This document shows, one piece after another, positions 1 to 8,123 of a stretch of DNA of 64,000 nucleotides. The DNA comes from Nocardia sp. BMG111209 (GTDB lineage: Bacteria > Actinomycetota > Actinomycetes > Mycobacteriales > Mycobacteriaceae). The stretch is taken from contig NZ_KB907307.1 of NCBI RefSeq assembly GCF_000381925.1, forward strand, positions 868,001 to 932,000. The letters are read 5' to 3'. Under the pieces are notes generated by a model. It did no database searches. It was not told the origin of the DNA and was given only the letters and a program-made list of their open reading frames with translations. The position numbers and the translations under genes are program-made. How positions within the stretch are numbered: position 1 is the stretch's first letter; every line of letters starts with the position of its first letter.

Positions 1-300
1 CGACGGCTGCACCGTGACCGCGACCGTGACGCAGTGGTCGCGGACGATCGGTTTGGTGGCGTTGTACCGGTCGGCGGCGGCCCGTACCTGGGCGGCGATA
101 TCGGGATCGACGGTGACGGGCAGGGACGAGGAGCCCTCCACACAGCCTTCGTGGGAGCTGCTCGCCTGCGAGTCGGCATGCTGCCGCAACCAGAACCAGC
201 CGGTCACCACGGCGGCCAGCAGCACCACCGCGACCACGCCGGTAACCAGTCCCTTGCTCACGCCCCGGGAGCCGGTCACGCGACTGCGATGTGTACCCAC
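1..300 (-). CDS. Membrane-anchored extracellular protein, N-terminal part (window edge)
   Basis: Only the first 100 residues lie in the window; the gene runs off the left edge. A GTG start at 300 is followed by a short basic stretch (residues 2-16), one transmembrane helix (about 17-38, rich in V, L and A), then an outside segment containing two cysteines. The sequence after the helix ([20 protein letters not shown]) resembles the start of the solute-binding domain of actinobacterial proteins that combine a substrate-binding and a von Willebrand A domain. That assignment is an inference from a short piece. The -10-like hexamer TACACT lies about 8 nt upstream of the GTG and no Shine-Dalgarno is visible, so the mRNA may be leaderless. 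Confidence 0.6.
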   Translation of the reverse strand, partial: MGTHRSRVTGSRGVSKGLVTGVVAVVLLAAVVTGWFWLRQHADSQASSSHEGCVEGSSSLPVTVDPDIAAQVRAAADRYNATKPIVRDHCVTVAVTVQPS

Positions 301-308
301 GACGGACC

Positions 309-314
309 AGTGTA
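309..314 (-). promoter_or_regulatory. Candidate -10 box for a leaderless transcript
   Basis: On the minus strand the hexamer TACACT ends 8 nt before the GTG start of the edge gene. That spacing places the predicted transcription start at or next to the start codon. No ribosome-binding site is present between them. No convincing -35 was identified. Confidence 0.4.
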
Positions 315-408
315 GGGCGGTCCGAACTGCGGCGCGTCGCCCGTCCGGTACGGACCCCGGGCACGACGGACGACCGGATGTCCACCCGGGGACATCCGGC
401 CGTCGGGT

Positions 409-669
409 TCAGCGCCGGATCATCCGGCCACGGTCGTATTCGTGGCCGCCCCACACACCGGACTGGCCGGTGTTCGCCGCGAACTCGCCGCACTGGCGGC
501 GGATCGGGCAACCCGCGCAGACCTCGCGCGCGTACGCGAAGTCCTGCGAGGGGTACGGGAACCACGCCTCGTGGTTCGGGTCGCCCTGGCAGGCGGCCTC
601 CGCCCAGCTCTGCGAATCCGAGCGCGGGAGCAGATCCACCAGGGTCAGCTCCTGCAATGTGTCGGTCAT
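409..669 (-). CDS. WhiB-family transcriptional regulator
   Basis: 86-residue iron-sulfur regulator of the actinobacterial WhiB family, acting in the cytoplasm, usually through the primary sigma factor. The four cluster-binding cysteines are at 27, 51, 54 and 60, in the pattern C-x23-CxxC-x5-C, followed by the family turn GVWGG (residues 71-75). The C-terminus ends in basic residues (DRGRMIRR) but lacks the AT-hook typical of WhiB7. I cannot place it in a numbered subgroup. Its ATG at 669 overlaps the stop of the upstream HNH gene by 4 nt (ATGA), so the two are co-transcribed and probably translationally coupled. Confidence 0.9.
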   Translation of the reverse strand: MTDTLQELTLVDLLPRSDSQSWAEAACQGDPNHEAWFPYPSQDFAYAREVCAGCPIRRQCGEFAANTGQSGVWGGHEYDRGRMIRR

Positions 670-1247
670 GTCCGGATCCCTCCTGTCTCGGGAGTGGTGG
701 GGGCGGCGGACAGGTTCTTCCAGATCCGCCGTTGTTTCTTCTCGATGTGGTTGGGCGCCTTGGGCTCCCACAACAGGCGCATACCCGCTTCCTCGGGGGT
801 GCGATCGGCCTTGCGGCTGTTGCAGGGCGCACACGCGGCGATCAGATTGCCCCAGGTGTTGGGGCCACCGCGGCTGCGCGGCCAGATGTGGTCCACGGTC
901 CGGGCCCAGCCGGCGCAGTAACCGCACCGGTTGCGGTCCCGCCGCAGTACTCCCGCCAGCGTCGCGCGGCTCTCGTCGTGGACGAGGACCTGATGCTCGA
1001 GGTGCACGTAGCGCAGCAGCCGGATGGTCTCCGGCAGCGCGAGCTCCAGATGCTTGGAACGGACCGGGAAATACGGCTCCCGGTTCGCGATCGACTCGGC
1101 CGCACCGCTGACCAGCAGCACCACCGCGCGCTCGGCGCCGATCTCGGTGAGCGCCTCGTAGGAGGCGTTCAGGACGAGTACGTCCGTGTGTATCCAGTTG
1201 TCGGGGGTGAGATTCGCCGCAGCGCGCTGCAATGACATGGGTGCCAC
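666..1247 (-). CDS. HNH endonuclease-family protein
   Basis: 193 residues with a C-terminal HNH nuclease fold. CxxC at 108-111 and CxxC at 139-142 form the zinc-binding treble clef; the catalytic His lies in VDHIWPRSRGG (from residue 118), with Asn at 130 and 134. This is the common chromosomal actinobacterial type with an N-terminal domain of about 100 residues; its substrate is unknown. An in-frame ATG at codon 4 (1238) is an alternative start. The stop overlaps the whiB start (ATGA). A 37-codon ORF with a strong ribosome site ends 58 nt upstream. The pairing with WhiB could mean a nucleic-acid-damage or stress role, but that is inference. Confidence 0.88.
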   Translation of the reverse strand: MAPMSLQRAAANLTPDNWIHTDVLVLNASYEALTEIGAERAVVLLVSGAAESIANREPYFPVRSKHLELALPETIRLLRYVHLEHQVLVHDESRATLAGVLRRDRNRCGYCAGWARTVDHIWPRSRGGPNTWGNLIAACAPCNSRKADRTPEEAGMRLLWEPKAPNHIEKKQRRIWKNLSAAPTTPETGGIRT

Positions 1248-1305
1248 CGTGTTTCGTGAAGGGATGAACGCGAGTCGAAGGAAAAGGGAAGGGCGCCGGT
1301 GGAAC

Positions 1306-1419
1306 TCAGGCCCGGATTACGAGGCGGCCGCATACCGGACGATCCGGCAACTGCCGCCGCTGTTCCGGAAGATGCTGTCCGGCAACATCTGTCGTGGTAA
1401 CGGGAAACTTCGAAGGCAT
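1306..1419 (-). CDS. Small ORF upstream of the HNH-WhiB pair (possible leader peptide)
   Basis: 37 codons, beginning MPSKFPVTTTDVAGQ and ending RLVIRA, not recognised. The case for translation is the ribosome site: GGAGG (complement of 1426-1430) lies 6 nt before the ATG at 1419, stronger than that of most genes nearby. It ends 58 nt before the HNH start on the same strand, which fits an upstream ORF in the 5' leader. It could be a translated leader, a small protein gene, or chance. Confidence 0.35.
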   Translation of the reverse strand: MPSKFPVTTTDVAGQHLPEQRRQLPDRPVCGRLVIRA

Positions 1420-1551
1420 CGGCCACCTCCCCTCGGAAACTCGGTGCGCGGCCCTGCCGGGCCGCCTGGTCATCGCCTTCATGGTGGCACAGCGGTACCC
1501 CCGCTGTCGGGTGATTTTTTCCGTCCCGCCGGGGGCCGCACGCACAGATGA

Positions 1552-1582
1552 GCCCCCTCGCCGTGTTGTACAACGAGGGGGC
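1552..1582. terminator. Stem-loop, 9-bp perfect stem
   Basis: GCCCCCTCG at 1552-1560 pairs with CGAGGGGGC at 1574-1582 across a 13-nt loop. It lies downstream of the small ORF at 1655-1756 on the minus strand and upstream of the HNH transcript. No T-run follows, so terminator function is only possible. Confidence 0.4.
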
Positions 1583-1592
1583 CCGGGAATTT

Positions 1593-1613
1593 GTTCCACC
1601 GCACCGGTGGAAC
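1593..1613. terminator. Stem-loop, 9-bp perfect stem with 3-nt loop
   Basis: GTTCCACCG (1593-1601) pairs perfectly with CGGTGGAAC (1605-1613) across CAC. It begins about 42 nt after the stop of the minus-strand small ORF at 1655-1756. Together with the hairpin at 1552-1582 it forms a tandem pair that would separate that ORF from the HNH operon. Confidence 0.5.
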
Positions 1614-1654
1614 CCGATATCAGGGCGACGCGCGCGTCACCGGGACATCGGCTG

Positions 1655-1756
1655 TCACAGGGGCATCGGACCGTACGACCCGGTCGACGCCCACGAGAAC
1701 CAGGTGGCGACGCGCTGCACGATCAGGGCCACGACGTCGATGGCGGTACTGCCCAT
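1655..1756 (-). CDS. Small hydrophobic protein, 33 residues
   Basis: Unrecognised 33-codon ORF with a good ribosome site (GAGGAAATCCG before the ATG at 1756). The peptide begins MGSTAIDVVALIVQRVATWF and continues with a Trp-rich, then Gly/Pro-containing tail. The first half is a hydrophobic, possibly amphipathic helix with a single Arg. A perfect hairpin lies just downstream, and it is the only candidate gene in the stretch between the HNH start and pitA. Very short hydrophobic proteins in mycolic-acid bacteria include PorA/PorH-type channel subunits, but I see no sequence match. Real translation is likely but unproven. Confidence 0.45.
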   Translation of the reverse strand: MGSTAIDVVALIVQRVATWFSWASTGSYGPMPL

Positions 1757-1966
1757 CGGATTTCCTCACATTCGGTTGACTATGAACCCCGGCAGCGTAA
1801 CCGAAACGTTATGGCGTGGACAGTCCGTCCGGGCCTCGGGCGCCCGTCACCGGGGGATATCGGCCGGGTGGCGGCGATGCGACCGGAGGCGTTGTCCCGT
1901 TGAACGTCGTGTGAACTATTGTGCGGCCGGTATGCCGGTGATCGCGAGCAGTACGAAACTGATCGC

Positions 1967-3148
1967 GTGAGCGCAGAATTGCTTGTACTACTCATCGTTA
2001 TAGTCACCGCGCTGGCGTTCGACTTCACGAACGGCTTCCATGACACGGCCAACGCCATGGCGACCTCCATCGCCACCGGGGCGCTGGGTCCGCGCACGGC
2101 GGTGGCGATGTCGGCGGTGCTGAACCTGGTCGGCGCCTTCCTCTCGGTCGAGGTCGCGAAAACGGTGTCCGGCGGATTGCTGAACATCAGCAACGTGCAC
2201 CATATGGCGTTGTTGCACATCGTCTTCGCGGGCCTGGTCGGGGCCATCCTGTGGAATCTGATCACCTGGCTGTTCGGCATCCCGTCGAGTTCGTCGCACG
2301 CCCTGTTCGGTGGCCTGATCGGCGCCGCGATGGCGGCGCTGGGCGCCAGCGGCGTGATCTGGACCGGCGATCAGAAGACCGGCCTGATCAACAAGGTCAT
2401 CCTGCCGGCGCTGCTGGCGCCGTTCGTCGCGGCCCTCGTCGCCGCGCTGGGCACCTACCTCGTCTACCGGCTCACCCGGAATTCGGAGGAAACCAAGGTG
2501 CGCAAGGGTTTCCGGATCGGCCAGATCGGTTCCGCGGCGCTGGTCTCGCTGGCGCACGGCACCAACGACGCACAGAAGACGATGGGCGTCATCTTCATGG
2601 CGCTGGTCGCCCACGGCACCTTCACCAACAAGGACGACATCCCGCTGTGGGTGAAACTGCTGTGCGCGCTGGCGATCGCCTCGGGTACCTACCTGGGCGG
2701 CTGGCGGATCATCCGCACGCTGGGCAAGGGCCTGGTCGAGATCGACTCCCCGCAGGGGTTCGCGGCCGAATCCTCCTCGGCGGCAATCATTCTCACCTCG
2801 GCGCAGTTCGGCCTGCCGCTGTCCACCACGCAGGCGGCCACCGGTTCCATCCTCGGCACCGGCCTCGGTAAGCCGGGTGCGGAGGTGCGCTGGGGCGTGA
2901 TGGGCCGGATGGCGCTGGCCTGGGTCTTCACCCTGCCGCTGGCGGCCGTCGTCGGCGCCCTGTGCTGGTGGCTGGCCGACGCGATCGGCGGCATCGGTGG
3001 CGCGCTGGTCGATCTGGTCATCCTGCTCGTGGCGTCCGGCTACATCTTCCTGCGTTCGCGCAAGAACCCGGTCGACACCAGCAATGTCAACGCCGAATGG
3101 GAGGGCAGCTCGACGCCCGCCGCTCCCGCCACGCCGGCGAACGTCTAG
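1967..3148 (+). CDS. pitA: Inorganic phosphate transporter, PiT family
   Basis: 393-residue integral membrane transporter that moves phosphate (as a metal-phosphate complex) with protons. The PiT signature FDFTNGFHDTANAMATS is at the N-terminus, and the second copy of the family motif, SLAHGTNDAQKTMG, is near the middle. About ten membrane segments are visible. The GTG at 1967 is chosen because it places the first helix where homologs have it; upstream in-frame codons are not family-like. It is followed at short spacing by two small genes. The order pitA, small membrane protein, DUF3349 protein is the one I recall at M. tuberculosis Rv0545c-Rv0543c. Confidence 0.93.
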   Translation: MSAELLVLLIVIVTALAFDFTNGFHDTANAMATSIATGALGPRTAVAMSAVLNLVGAFLSVEVAKTVSGGLLNISNVHHMALLHIVFAGLVGAILWNLITWLFGIPSSSSHALFGGLIGAAMAALGASGVIWTGDQKTGLINKVILPALLAPFVAALVAALGTYLVYRLTRNSEETKVRKGFRIGQIGSAALVSLAHGTNDAQKTMGVIFMALVAHGTFTNKDDIPLWVKLLCALAIASGTYLGGWRIIRTLGKGLVEIDSPQGFAAESSSAAIILTSAQFGLPLSTTQAATGSILGTGLGKPGAEVRWGVMGRMALAWVFTLPLAAVVGALCWWLADAIGGIGGALVDLVILLVASGYIFLRSRKNPVDTSNVNAEWEGSSTPAAPATPANV

Positions 3149-3159
3149 GGGAATCACTG

Positions 3160-3462
3160 ATGCATACCTTCTACGCCATCATCAAGTCCCTGGGCGAGGT
3201 GACCCTCATCGGTCTGCTGCTCGGTGCGGGCATTCCGCTGATCTTCGGTCTGGGAGTGCGCTTCTGGGCGCTGGAGCCGGCCGTCGCGGAGGGCGGCACG
3301 GCCACCGCGCGGCGCGGCAATCCGGCCGCCCAGGCGATCGCCTATATCTGCTTCGCCATCGTGATCATCGCGGTCGTCCTCGGCATCGTGTACGTCGCCA
3401 AGGACTTCATCAGCCACACCTTCGACATCCAGCTGTTCGGCGCCAAGCCCCCCAAGAAGTGA
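3160..3462 (+). CDS. Small two-helix membrane protein linked to PitA
   Basis: 100 residues with two predicted membrane helices, about residues 11-36 and 60-85, joined by a short loop with small residues and a charged ARRGN stretch. The tail is lysine-rich (AKPPKK). AGGGGAA precedes the ATG. It starts 11 nt after pitA and ends 10 nt before the DUF3349 gene, so all three form one operon. Function is unknown. The conserved neighbourhood suggests a partner of the phosphate transporter, by inference only. Confidence 0.8.
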   Translation: MHTFYAIIKSLGEVTLIGLLLGAGIPLIFGLGVRFWALEPAVAEGGTATARRGNPAAQAIAYICFAIVIIAVVLGIVYVAKDFISHTFDIQLFGAKPPKK

Positions 3463-3472
3463 GCTCAATCGC

Positions 3473-3778
3473 ATGACGAAGAACGTTTCCCTGCTGGAAT
3501 CCATCCTGCGGTGGCTGCGGGCGGGCTACCCGCACGGCGTGCCGTCGGAGGACTACGTCGCGCTGTTCGCGATCCTGCACCGCCGCCTCACCGAGGCCGA
3601 GGTGGAGGAGGTCGTCGCGCAGCTGACCGCGGCCGATCCGGAGAAGATCGACGAGGCCGCGATCGGCGCGGCCATCACCGAGCTGGCGCACGAGCAGCCC
3701 GGCGACGACGATGTGGCCCGGGTGGCCTCGAAGCTGGCCGCCGGCGGCTGGCCGCTGGCGCACCCGGAACACCTGTGA
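3473..3778 (+). CDS. DUF3349-family protein
   Basis: 101-residue soluble, all-helical, acidic protein. The opening LLESILRWLRAGYPHGVP and the pattern of an N-terminal helix pair followed by acidic helices match DUF3349, a small mycobacterial/nocardial family with solved structures but no settled function. It is the last gene of the pitA operon and is followed by a strong bidirectional hairpin. Confidence 0.85.
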   Translation: MTKNVSLLESILRWLRAGYPHGVPSEDYVALFAILHRRLTEAEVEEVVAQLTAADPEKIDEAAIGAAITELAHEQPGDDDVARVASKLAAGGWPLAHPEHL

Positions 3779-3823
3779 TCCGATCACCACACTGACCGGG
3801 ACCTCCGGCAGCGTACGAAAACG

Positions 3824-3856
3824 GATGAGCCCCGGCCGATTCGGCCGGGGCTCATC
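3824..3856. terminator. Bidirectional terminator between the pitA operon and glcB
   Basis: A near-perfect palindrome: GATGAGCCCCGGCCGA (3824-3839) against TCGGCCGGGGCTCATC (3841-3856). It would form about 15 bp with a 3-nt loop. It sits between convergent genes, 45 nt after the DUF3349 stop and 18 nt beyond the glcB stop, so it can serve both strands. Confidence 0.85.
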
Positions 3857-3874
3857 GCTTCGGTGGTGCGGGTG

Positions 3875-6058
3875 TCAGTTCTTGGCGGCCAGCGCCTTCG
3901 CCTCGCGGCGGCGACGGTGCAGGATCGGCTCGGTGTAGCCGTTGGGCTGGGTGCCGCCCTCCAGGATCAGTTCCTTCGCGGCCTGGAACGCGACGCTGCC
4001 GGCGAAATCCGGGGCCATCGGCCGGTACTGCGGGTCGCCGGCGTTCTGCCGGTCGACCACCGGGGCCATCCGCTCCAGGCTCGTCACCACCTCGTCGGCG
4101 GTGACGATGTCGTGGCGCAGCCAGTTCGCCATCAGCTGGCTCGAGATGCGCAGTGTCGCACGGTCTTCCATCAACGCGACATCGTGGATGTCGGGCACCT
4201 TGGAGCAGCCGACGCCCTGGTCGATCCAGCGCACCACGTAGCCCAGGATGGACTGCGAATTGTTGTCCAGCTCGGAGCGGATCTCCTCGGCGGACCAGGT
4301 CGGGTCCGCCGCCAGCGGGATCTCCAGGATCTGATCGACGGTGGCGCGCGCGCCGCCGCGGGCGATCTCGGCCTGCCGCGCGAACACGTCCACCAGGTGG
4401 TAGTGGGTGGCGTGCAGGGTGGCGGCGGTCGGCGACGGCACCCACGCGGTGGTGGCGCCGGCGCGCGGGTGGCCGATCTTCTGCTGCAGCATGTCGGCCA
4501 TCAGATCGGGCATGGCCCACATGCCCTTACCGATCTGCGCCTTGTGCGGCAGGCCGGTCGCCAGGCCCGTGTCGACGTTCCAGTCCTCGTAGGAGGTGAT
4601 CCACTGCTGCTTCTTCATATCGGCCTTGCGGACCATCGGCCCGGCCGCCATGGAGGTGTGGATCTCGTCGCCGGTACGGTCCAGGAAGCCGGTGTTGATG
4701 AACACCACGCGGTCGCGCGCGGCGGCGATACACGCCTTCAGGTTGACCGTGGTGCGGCGCTCCTCGTCCATGATGCCGACCTTGAGGGTGTTGCGCGGCA
4801 CGCCGAGCACCTCCTCGATCCGGTCGAACAGGTCGTTCGCGAACGCGACCTCCCGCGGGCCGTGCATCTTCGGCTTCACGATGTACACGCTGCCGGTGCG
4901 GGAGTTGCTGACCCGGGCCGCGCCGCGCAGCGAGTGCACCGCGATCAGCGAGGTGAGCAGGCCGTCGAGGATGCCCTCGGGGATCTCGTTGCCCTCGGGA
5001 TCCAGGATCGCGTCGGAGGTCATGAGGTGGCCCACGTTGCGGACGAACAGCAGCGACCGGCCGTGCAGCGCCAGCTCGGAGCCGTCGAGCGCGGTGTAGA
5101 CCCGGTCCGGATTCATGGTCCGGGTGAAGGTCTTGCCGCCCTTGCTGACCTCCTCGGCCAGGTCGCCCTTCATCAGGCCCAGCCAGTTGTGGTAGCCGAG
5201 CACCTTGTCCTCGGCGTCGACCGCGGCGACCGAATCCTCGAAATCCATGATCGTGGTGACCGCGGACTCCAGCACGACATCCTTGACGCCGGCGGTGTCG
5301 GTCGCGCCGATCGGCGAGGTCGGATCGATCTCGATCTCGATGTGCAGGCCGTTGTGCCGCAGCAGCACGGAACGCGGCGAGGCCGGGTCGCCCAGGTAGC
5401 CGACCAGTGCGGACGCGTCGGCCAGGCCGATATCGGTGCCGTCCTCGAGGGTGACCTCGAGTTCACCGTCGACGATCGTGTACGCCCGCGAGCCGATGTG
5501 CGAGCCGGTGATCAGCGGCACGGCGTCGTCGAGGAAGTTGCGGGCCCATTCGATGACCCGGTCGCCGCGGACCCGGTTGTAGCCGGAGCCCTTCTCGGCG
5601 CCGCCGGTCTCCGGGATGGCGTCGGTGCCGTACAGCGCGTCGTACAGCGAGCCCCAGCGGGCGTTGGCGGCGTTGATCGCGAACCGCGCGTTCATCACCG
5701 GCACCACCAGCTGCGGGCCGGCGGTGGTGGCGATCTCGTCGTCGACGTTCTGCGTGCCGATGGCGAAGTCGGCCGGCTCCTCGGTCAGGTAGCCGATCTC
5801 GACCAGGAATTTCTTGTACGCGGCCTTGTCGTAGCCGGTACCCGGGTTCTCGGCGTGCCAGGCGTCCAGCTTGCCCTGGATCGCGTCGCGCTCGGCGAGC
5901 AGTGCGCGGTTGCGCGGGGCGAGTTCGGTGATGATCGCCTCGGCACCGGCCCAGAACGCGGCGGAATCTACGCCGGTGCCGGGGAGCGCGTGGTTCTCGA
6001 CGAAGTCGTGGAGAACGCTGGCCACCTGAAGCCCGCCGACCTGGATCCGCTCTGTCAT
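3875..6058 (-). CDS. glcB: Malate synthase G
   Basis: 727 residues, the length of the G-type enzyme that condenses glyoxylate with acetyl-CoA to malate in the glyoxylate shunt. Full-length and intact. Cys618 lies in GVGCSKVPD and the catalytic base is Asp632 in ALMEDR, both at the positions expected for MSG. The family segments [12 protein letters not shown] and [16 protein letters not shown] are present. The start at 6058 is preceded by a modest AGGCAG. It is monocistronic on the minus strand, ending at the shared hairpin with the pitA operon. In M. tuberculosis the ortholog (Rv1837c) has the same downstream-strand neighbours as here. Confidence 0.97.
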   Translation of the reverse strand: MTERIQVGGLQVASVLHDFVENHALPGTGVDSAAFWAGAEAIITELAPRNRALLAERDAIQGKLDAWHAENPGTGYDKAAYKKFLVEIGYLTEEPADFAIGTQNVDDEIATTAGPQLVVPVMNARFAINAANARWGSLYDALYGTDAIPETGGAEKGSGYNRVRGDRVIEWARNFLDDAVPLITGSHIGSRAYTIVDGELEVTLEDGTDIGLADASALVGYLGDPASPRSVLLRHNGLHIEIEIDPTSPIGATDTAGVKDVVLESAVTTIMDFEDSVAAVDAEDKVLGYHNWLGLMKGDLAEEVSKGGKTFTRTMNPDRVYTALDGSELALHGRSLLFVRNVGHLMTSDAILDPEGNEIPEGILDGLLTSLIAVHSLRGAARVSNSRTGSVYIVKPKMHGPREVAFANDLFDRIEEVLGVPRNTLKVGIMDEERRTTVNLKACIAAARDRVVFINTGFLDRTGDEIHTSMAAGPMVRKADMKKQQWITSYEDWNVDTGLATGLPHKAQIGKGMWAMPDLMADMLQQKIGHPRAGATTAWVPSPTAATLHATHYHLVDVFARQAEIARGGARATVDQILEIPLAADPTWSAEEIRSELDNNSQSILGYVVRWIDQGVGCSKVPDIHDVALMEDRATLRISSQLMANWLRHDIVTADEVVTSLERMAPVVDRQNAGDPQYRPMAPDFAGSVAFQAAKELILEGGTQPNGYTEPILHRRRREAKALAAKN

Positions 6059-6171
6059 CTACTGCCTCATTTCGAGAAAGCCGGATGGATTTAGTACGCC
6101 TGTCATGTTACCCGGCGGTAGGTGCCGGTCGGCAGGGCCTGTGACCATATGCATTCCCGCGCGCGGGCGGT

Positions 6172-7062
6172 TCATTCCCCGGTGTGCGTCCGGGCCTCGG
6201 CGAGCAGATCCGCCGTCGCGTCGAGCAGCCGCGCGCGCAGTGGAGCGGCGCGATCGGCCAGGCGGGACTGTTCGCGCACGTACTCCGCCCGGCCCGCCGG
6301 CGTCTCGACCGGGACGGGGGCGTAGCCGAGTCCGGACAGATCGTACGGACTGGCGCGCATGTCGAGATCGCGTGCGGCGCAAGCCAGTTCGAAGCAGTCC
6401 AGCAGCAGGTCGGAATCGATCAGCGGGACCAGCTTGAAACCCCACTTGTACAGATCCATGGTCGCGTGCAGGCAGCCCGGCTGCTCGCGGTGGACCTGAT
6501 CTTCGCGGGTCAGCGGCTCGGCGTTGCGCGGCGCGGCGGCCGGGGTGAAGAACCGGTAGGCGTCGAAATGCGTGCAGCGCAACGGCATCGAGTCCACGAC
6601 CGCGTCGGTGCCGTGAGGGCCCAGGCGCAGTGGCAGTTGCCGGTGGCGGACCTCGTCGGTGCGGTACACCATCGCCCACTCGTGCAGGCCGAAACAGGAC
6701 AGCTGCGCGGGCCGGGACGCGGTGGCGCGCAACAGATCCGCGACGAAGGCGACGGTGTCGCGGCGGGCCAGCAGGAACGCCGGATCGGCGGTCCGGGACC
6801 CGCCGTCCGGCCCCTCGTGGTAGCCGCGGGCGCTCGCGAACTCGGCGGCGTTGGCCAGGGCGACGCCGTAGCCGGGATGCCAGCGCCGCAGCTGTGCCGA
6901 TTTGTGGCCGTAGTAGGTGAACAGGAAGTCGATCACCGGATGTTTCGTGCCGGCCGCGCGCCGGTCGAGATACGCGCCGATCAGCGCGTCGACCCGCAAC
7001 CGGTGCGTGGCCGCCCGGGCCCGCCACTCGGGCTCGGGCAGCACCCGCGGGTCGCCGCTCAT
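6172..7062 (-). CDS. Conserved actinobacterial protein, usually labelled 3-methyladenine DNA glycosylase
   Basis: 296 residues, cytoplasmic. The central part contains HPVIDFLFTYYGHKSAQLRR, a Trp/Tyr/His-rich region, and the segment QPGCLHATMDLYKWGFKL. Actinobacterial genomes often call this family 3-methyladenine DNA glycosylase. I see no helix-hairpin-helix or AlkA/Tag signature, so the label may be historical. The ATG at 7062 overlaps the CNNM stop (ATGA), tying it to the two upstream membrane-protein genes. Confidence 0.7.
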   Translation of the reverse strand: MSGDPRVLPEPEWRARAATHRLRVDALIGAYLDRRAAGTKHPVIDFLFTYYGHKSAQLRRWHPGYGVALANAAEFASARGYHEGPDGGSRTADPAFLLARRDTVAFVADLLRATASRPAQLSCFGLHEWAMVYRTDEVRHRQLPLRLGPHGTDAVVDSMPLRCTHFDAYRFFTPAAAPRNAEPLTREDQVHREQPGCLHATMDLYKWGFKLVPLIDSDLLLDCFELACAARDLDMRASPYDLSGLGYAPVPVETPAGRAEYVREQSRLADRAAPLRARLLDATADLLAEARTHTGE

Positions 7063-8123
7063 TCCGCGATCCGATGGGTGGCGTCGCGGACGGTGCCGAC
7101 GAATTCCTCCACCAGATCCTCGAGGGCGACGATGCCGACGGTGTTCCCGCGGGTGTCGACCACGCGGCCGAGGTGGCTGTTGGTGCGGCGCAACCGGGCC
7201 AGCGCCTCGTACAGCGCGGTGCCGGTGCCGACCGTCGGCAGCGGCCGGATATCGGAGCGCGGGATCGGCGTGCCCGGACCCGCGGTATCGTCGGCGACCT
7301 TGTCCAGCACGTCCTTGACGTGCAGATATCCGACCAGTGACCCGTCGTCGGCGCGGACCGGGTAGCGGGAGTAACCGGTCTCGGCGACGGCGGATTCGAT
7401 ATCGCCGAGGGTGGTGCCGTCGCCGCGCAGCGGTACCGACCGGGCCTTGGCCAGCGACACCATCACATCGGCGACGATCCGGTCCGTGGTGCCCAGCGCC
7501 TGGGTGAGGCGGCGGTGCGCCTCCTCGTCGAGCAGGCCCTCGGAGCGGGACTCGCCGATCATCTCGGCCAGCTCCACCGACGACACGGTCGCGTCCAGCT
7601 CGTCCTTCGGTTCGATCCGCAGCGCCCGCAGCGACAGGTTCGCGGCCAGGTTGTAGAGCGTGATCAGCGGGCGGGCGACCCGCAGCCACCCCAGCAGCAC
7701 CGGGACCAGCAGCAACGCGACCCGTTCCGGACCGGCCAGGGCGATGTTCTTCGGGATCATCTCGCCCAGCAGCATGTGCAGGACCACCACGAGGACCAGC
7801 GCCACGGCGAACGAGATCGGATGCTGCACCTGGTCGGGCACGCGCACGAGGTCGAACACCGGATGCAGCAGCCGCCCCGCGGCCGGCTCGCCGATCCGGC
7901 CCAGCAGCAGCGAGCAGATCGTGACGCCGAGCTGCGCCGCGGCCAGCATCATCGACAGATGCTCACCGGCGCGGATGACCGTGGTGGCGCCGCGTTTGCC
8001 CTGGGCGACCAGCGATTCGAGCCGGTCGCGGCGGGCCGAGATCAGTGCGAACTCGGCGCCGACGAACAGCGCGTTGCCGCCGACCAGGATCAGGGTCAGC
8101 AGGACGGGAAATACGTCATTCAT
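7059..8123 (-). CDS. CNNM/CBS-domain membrane protein (short paralog)
   Basis: 354 residues. An N-terminal CNNM (DUF21) transmembrane domain of about 180 residues, with NALFVGAEFALISARRDRLE near the start and GEMIPKN in the loop, is followed by a CBS pair (about 200-345, ending in VEEFVGTVRD). Such proteins are magnesium/cobalt transport or resistance factors in the HlyC/CorC tradition; substrate is not evident here. It lacks the C-terminal CorC_HlyC domain carried by its upstream neighbour. It overlaps that gene by 8 nt and the downstream gene by 4 nt. It corresponds by synteny to Rv1841c. Confidence 0.88.
   Translation of the reverse strand: MNDVFPVLLTLILVGGNALFVGAEFALISARRDRLESLVAQGKRGATTVIRAGEHLSMMLAAAQLGVTICSLLLGRIGEPAAGRLLHPVFDLVRVPDQVQHPISFAVALVLVVVLHMLLGEMIPKNIALAGPERVALLLVPVLLGWLRVARPLITLYNLAANLSLRALRIEPKDELDATVSSVELAEMIGESRSEGLLDEEAHRRLTQALGTTDRIVADVMVSLAKARSVPLRGDGTTLGDIESAVAETGYSRYPVRADDGSLVGYLHVKDVLDKVADDTAGPGTPIPRSDIRPLPTVGTGTALYEALARLRRTNSHLGRVVDTRGNTVGIVALEDLVEEFVGTVRDATHRIAE

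Noticed and set aside
3863..6094. A 743-codon plus-strand frame opposite glcB
   Set aside because: Antisense shadow of a strongly recognised enzyme; composition is typical of high-GC frame shadows.
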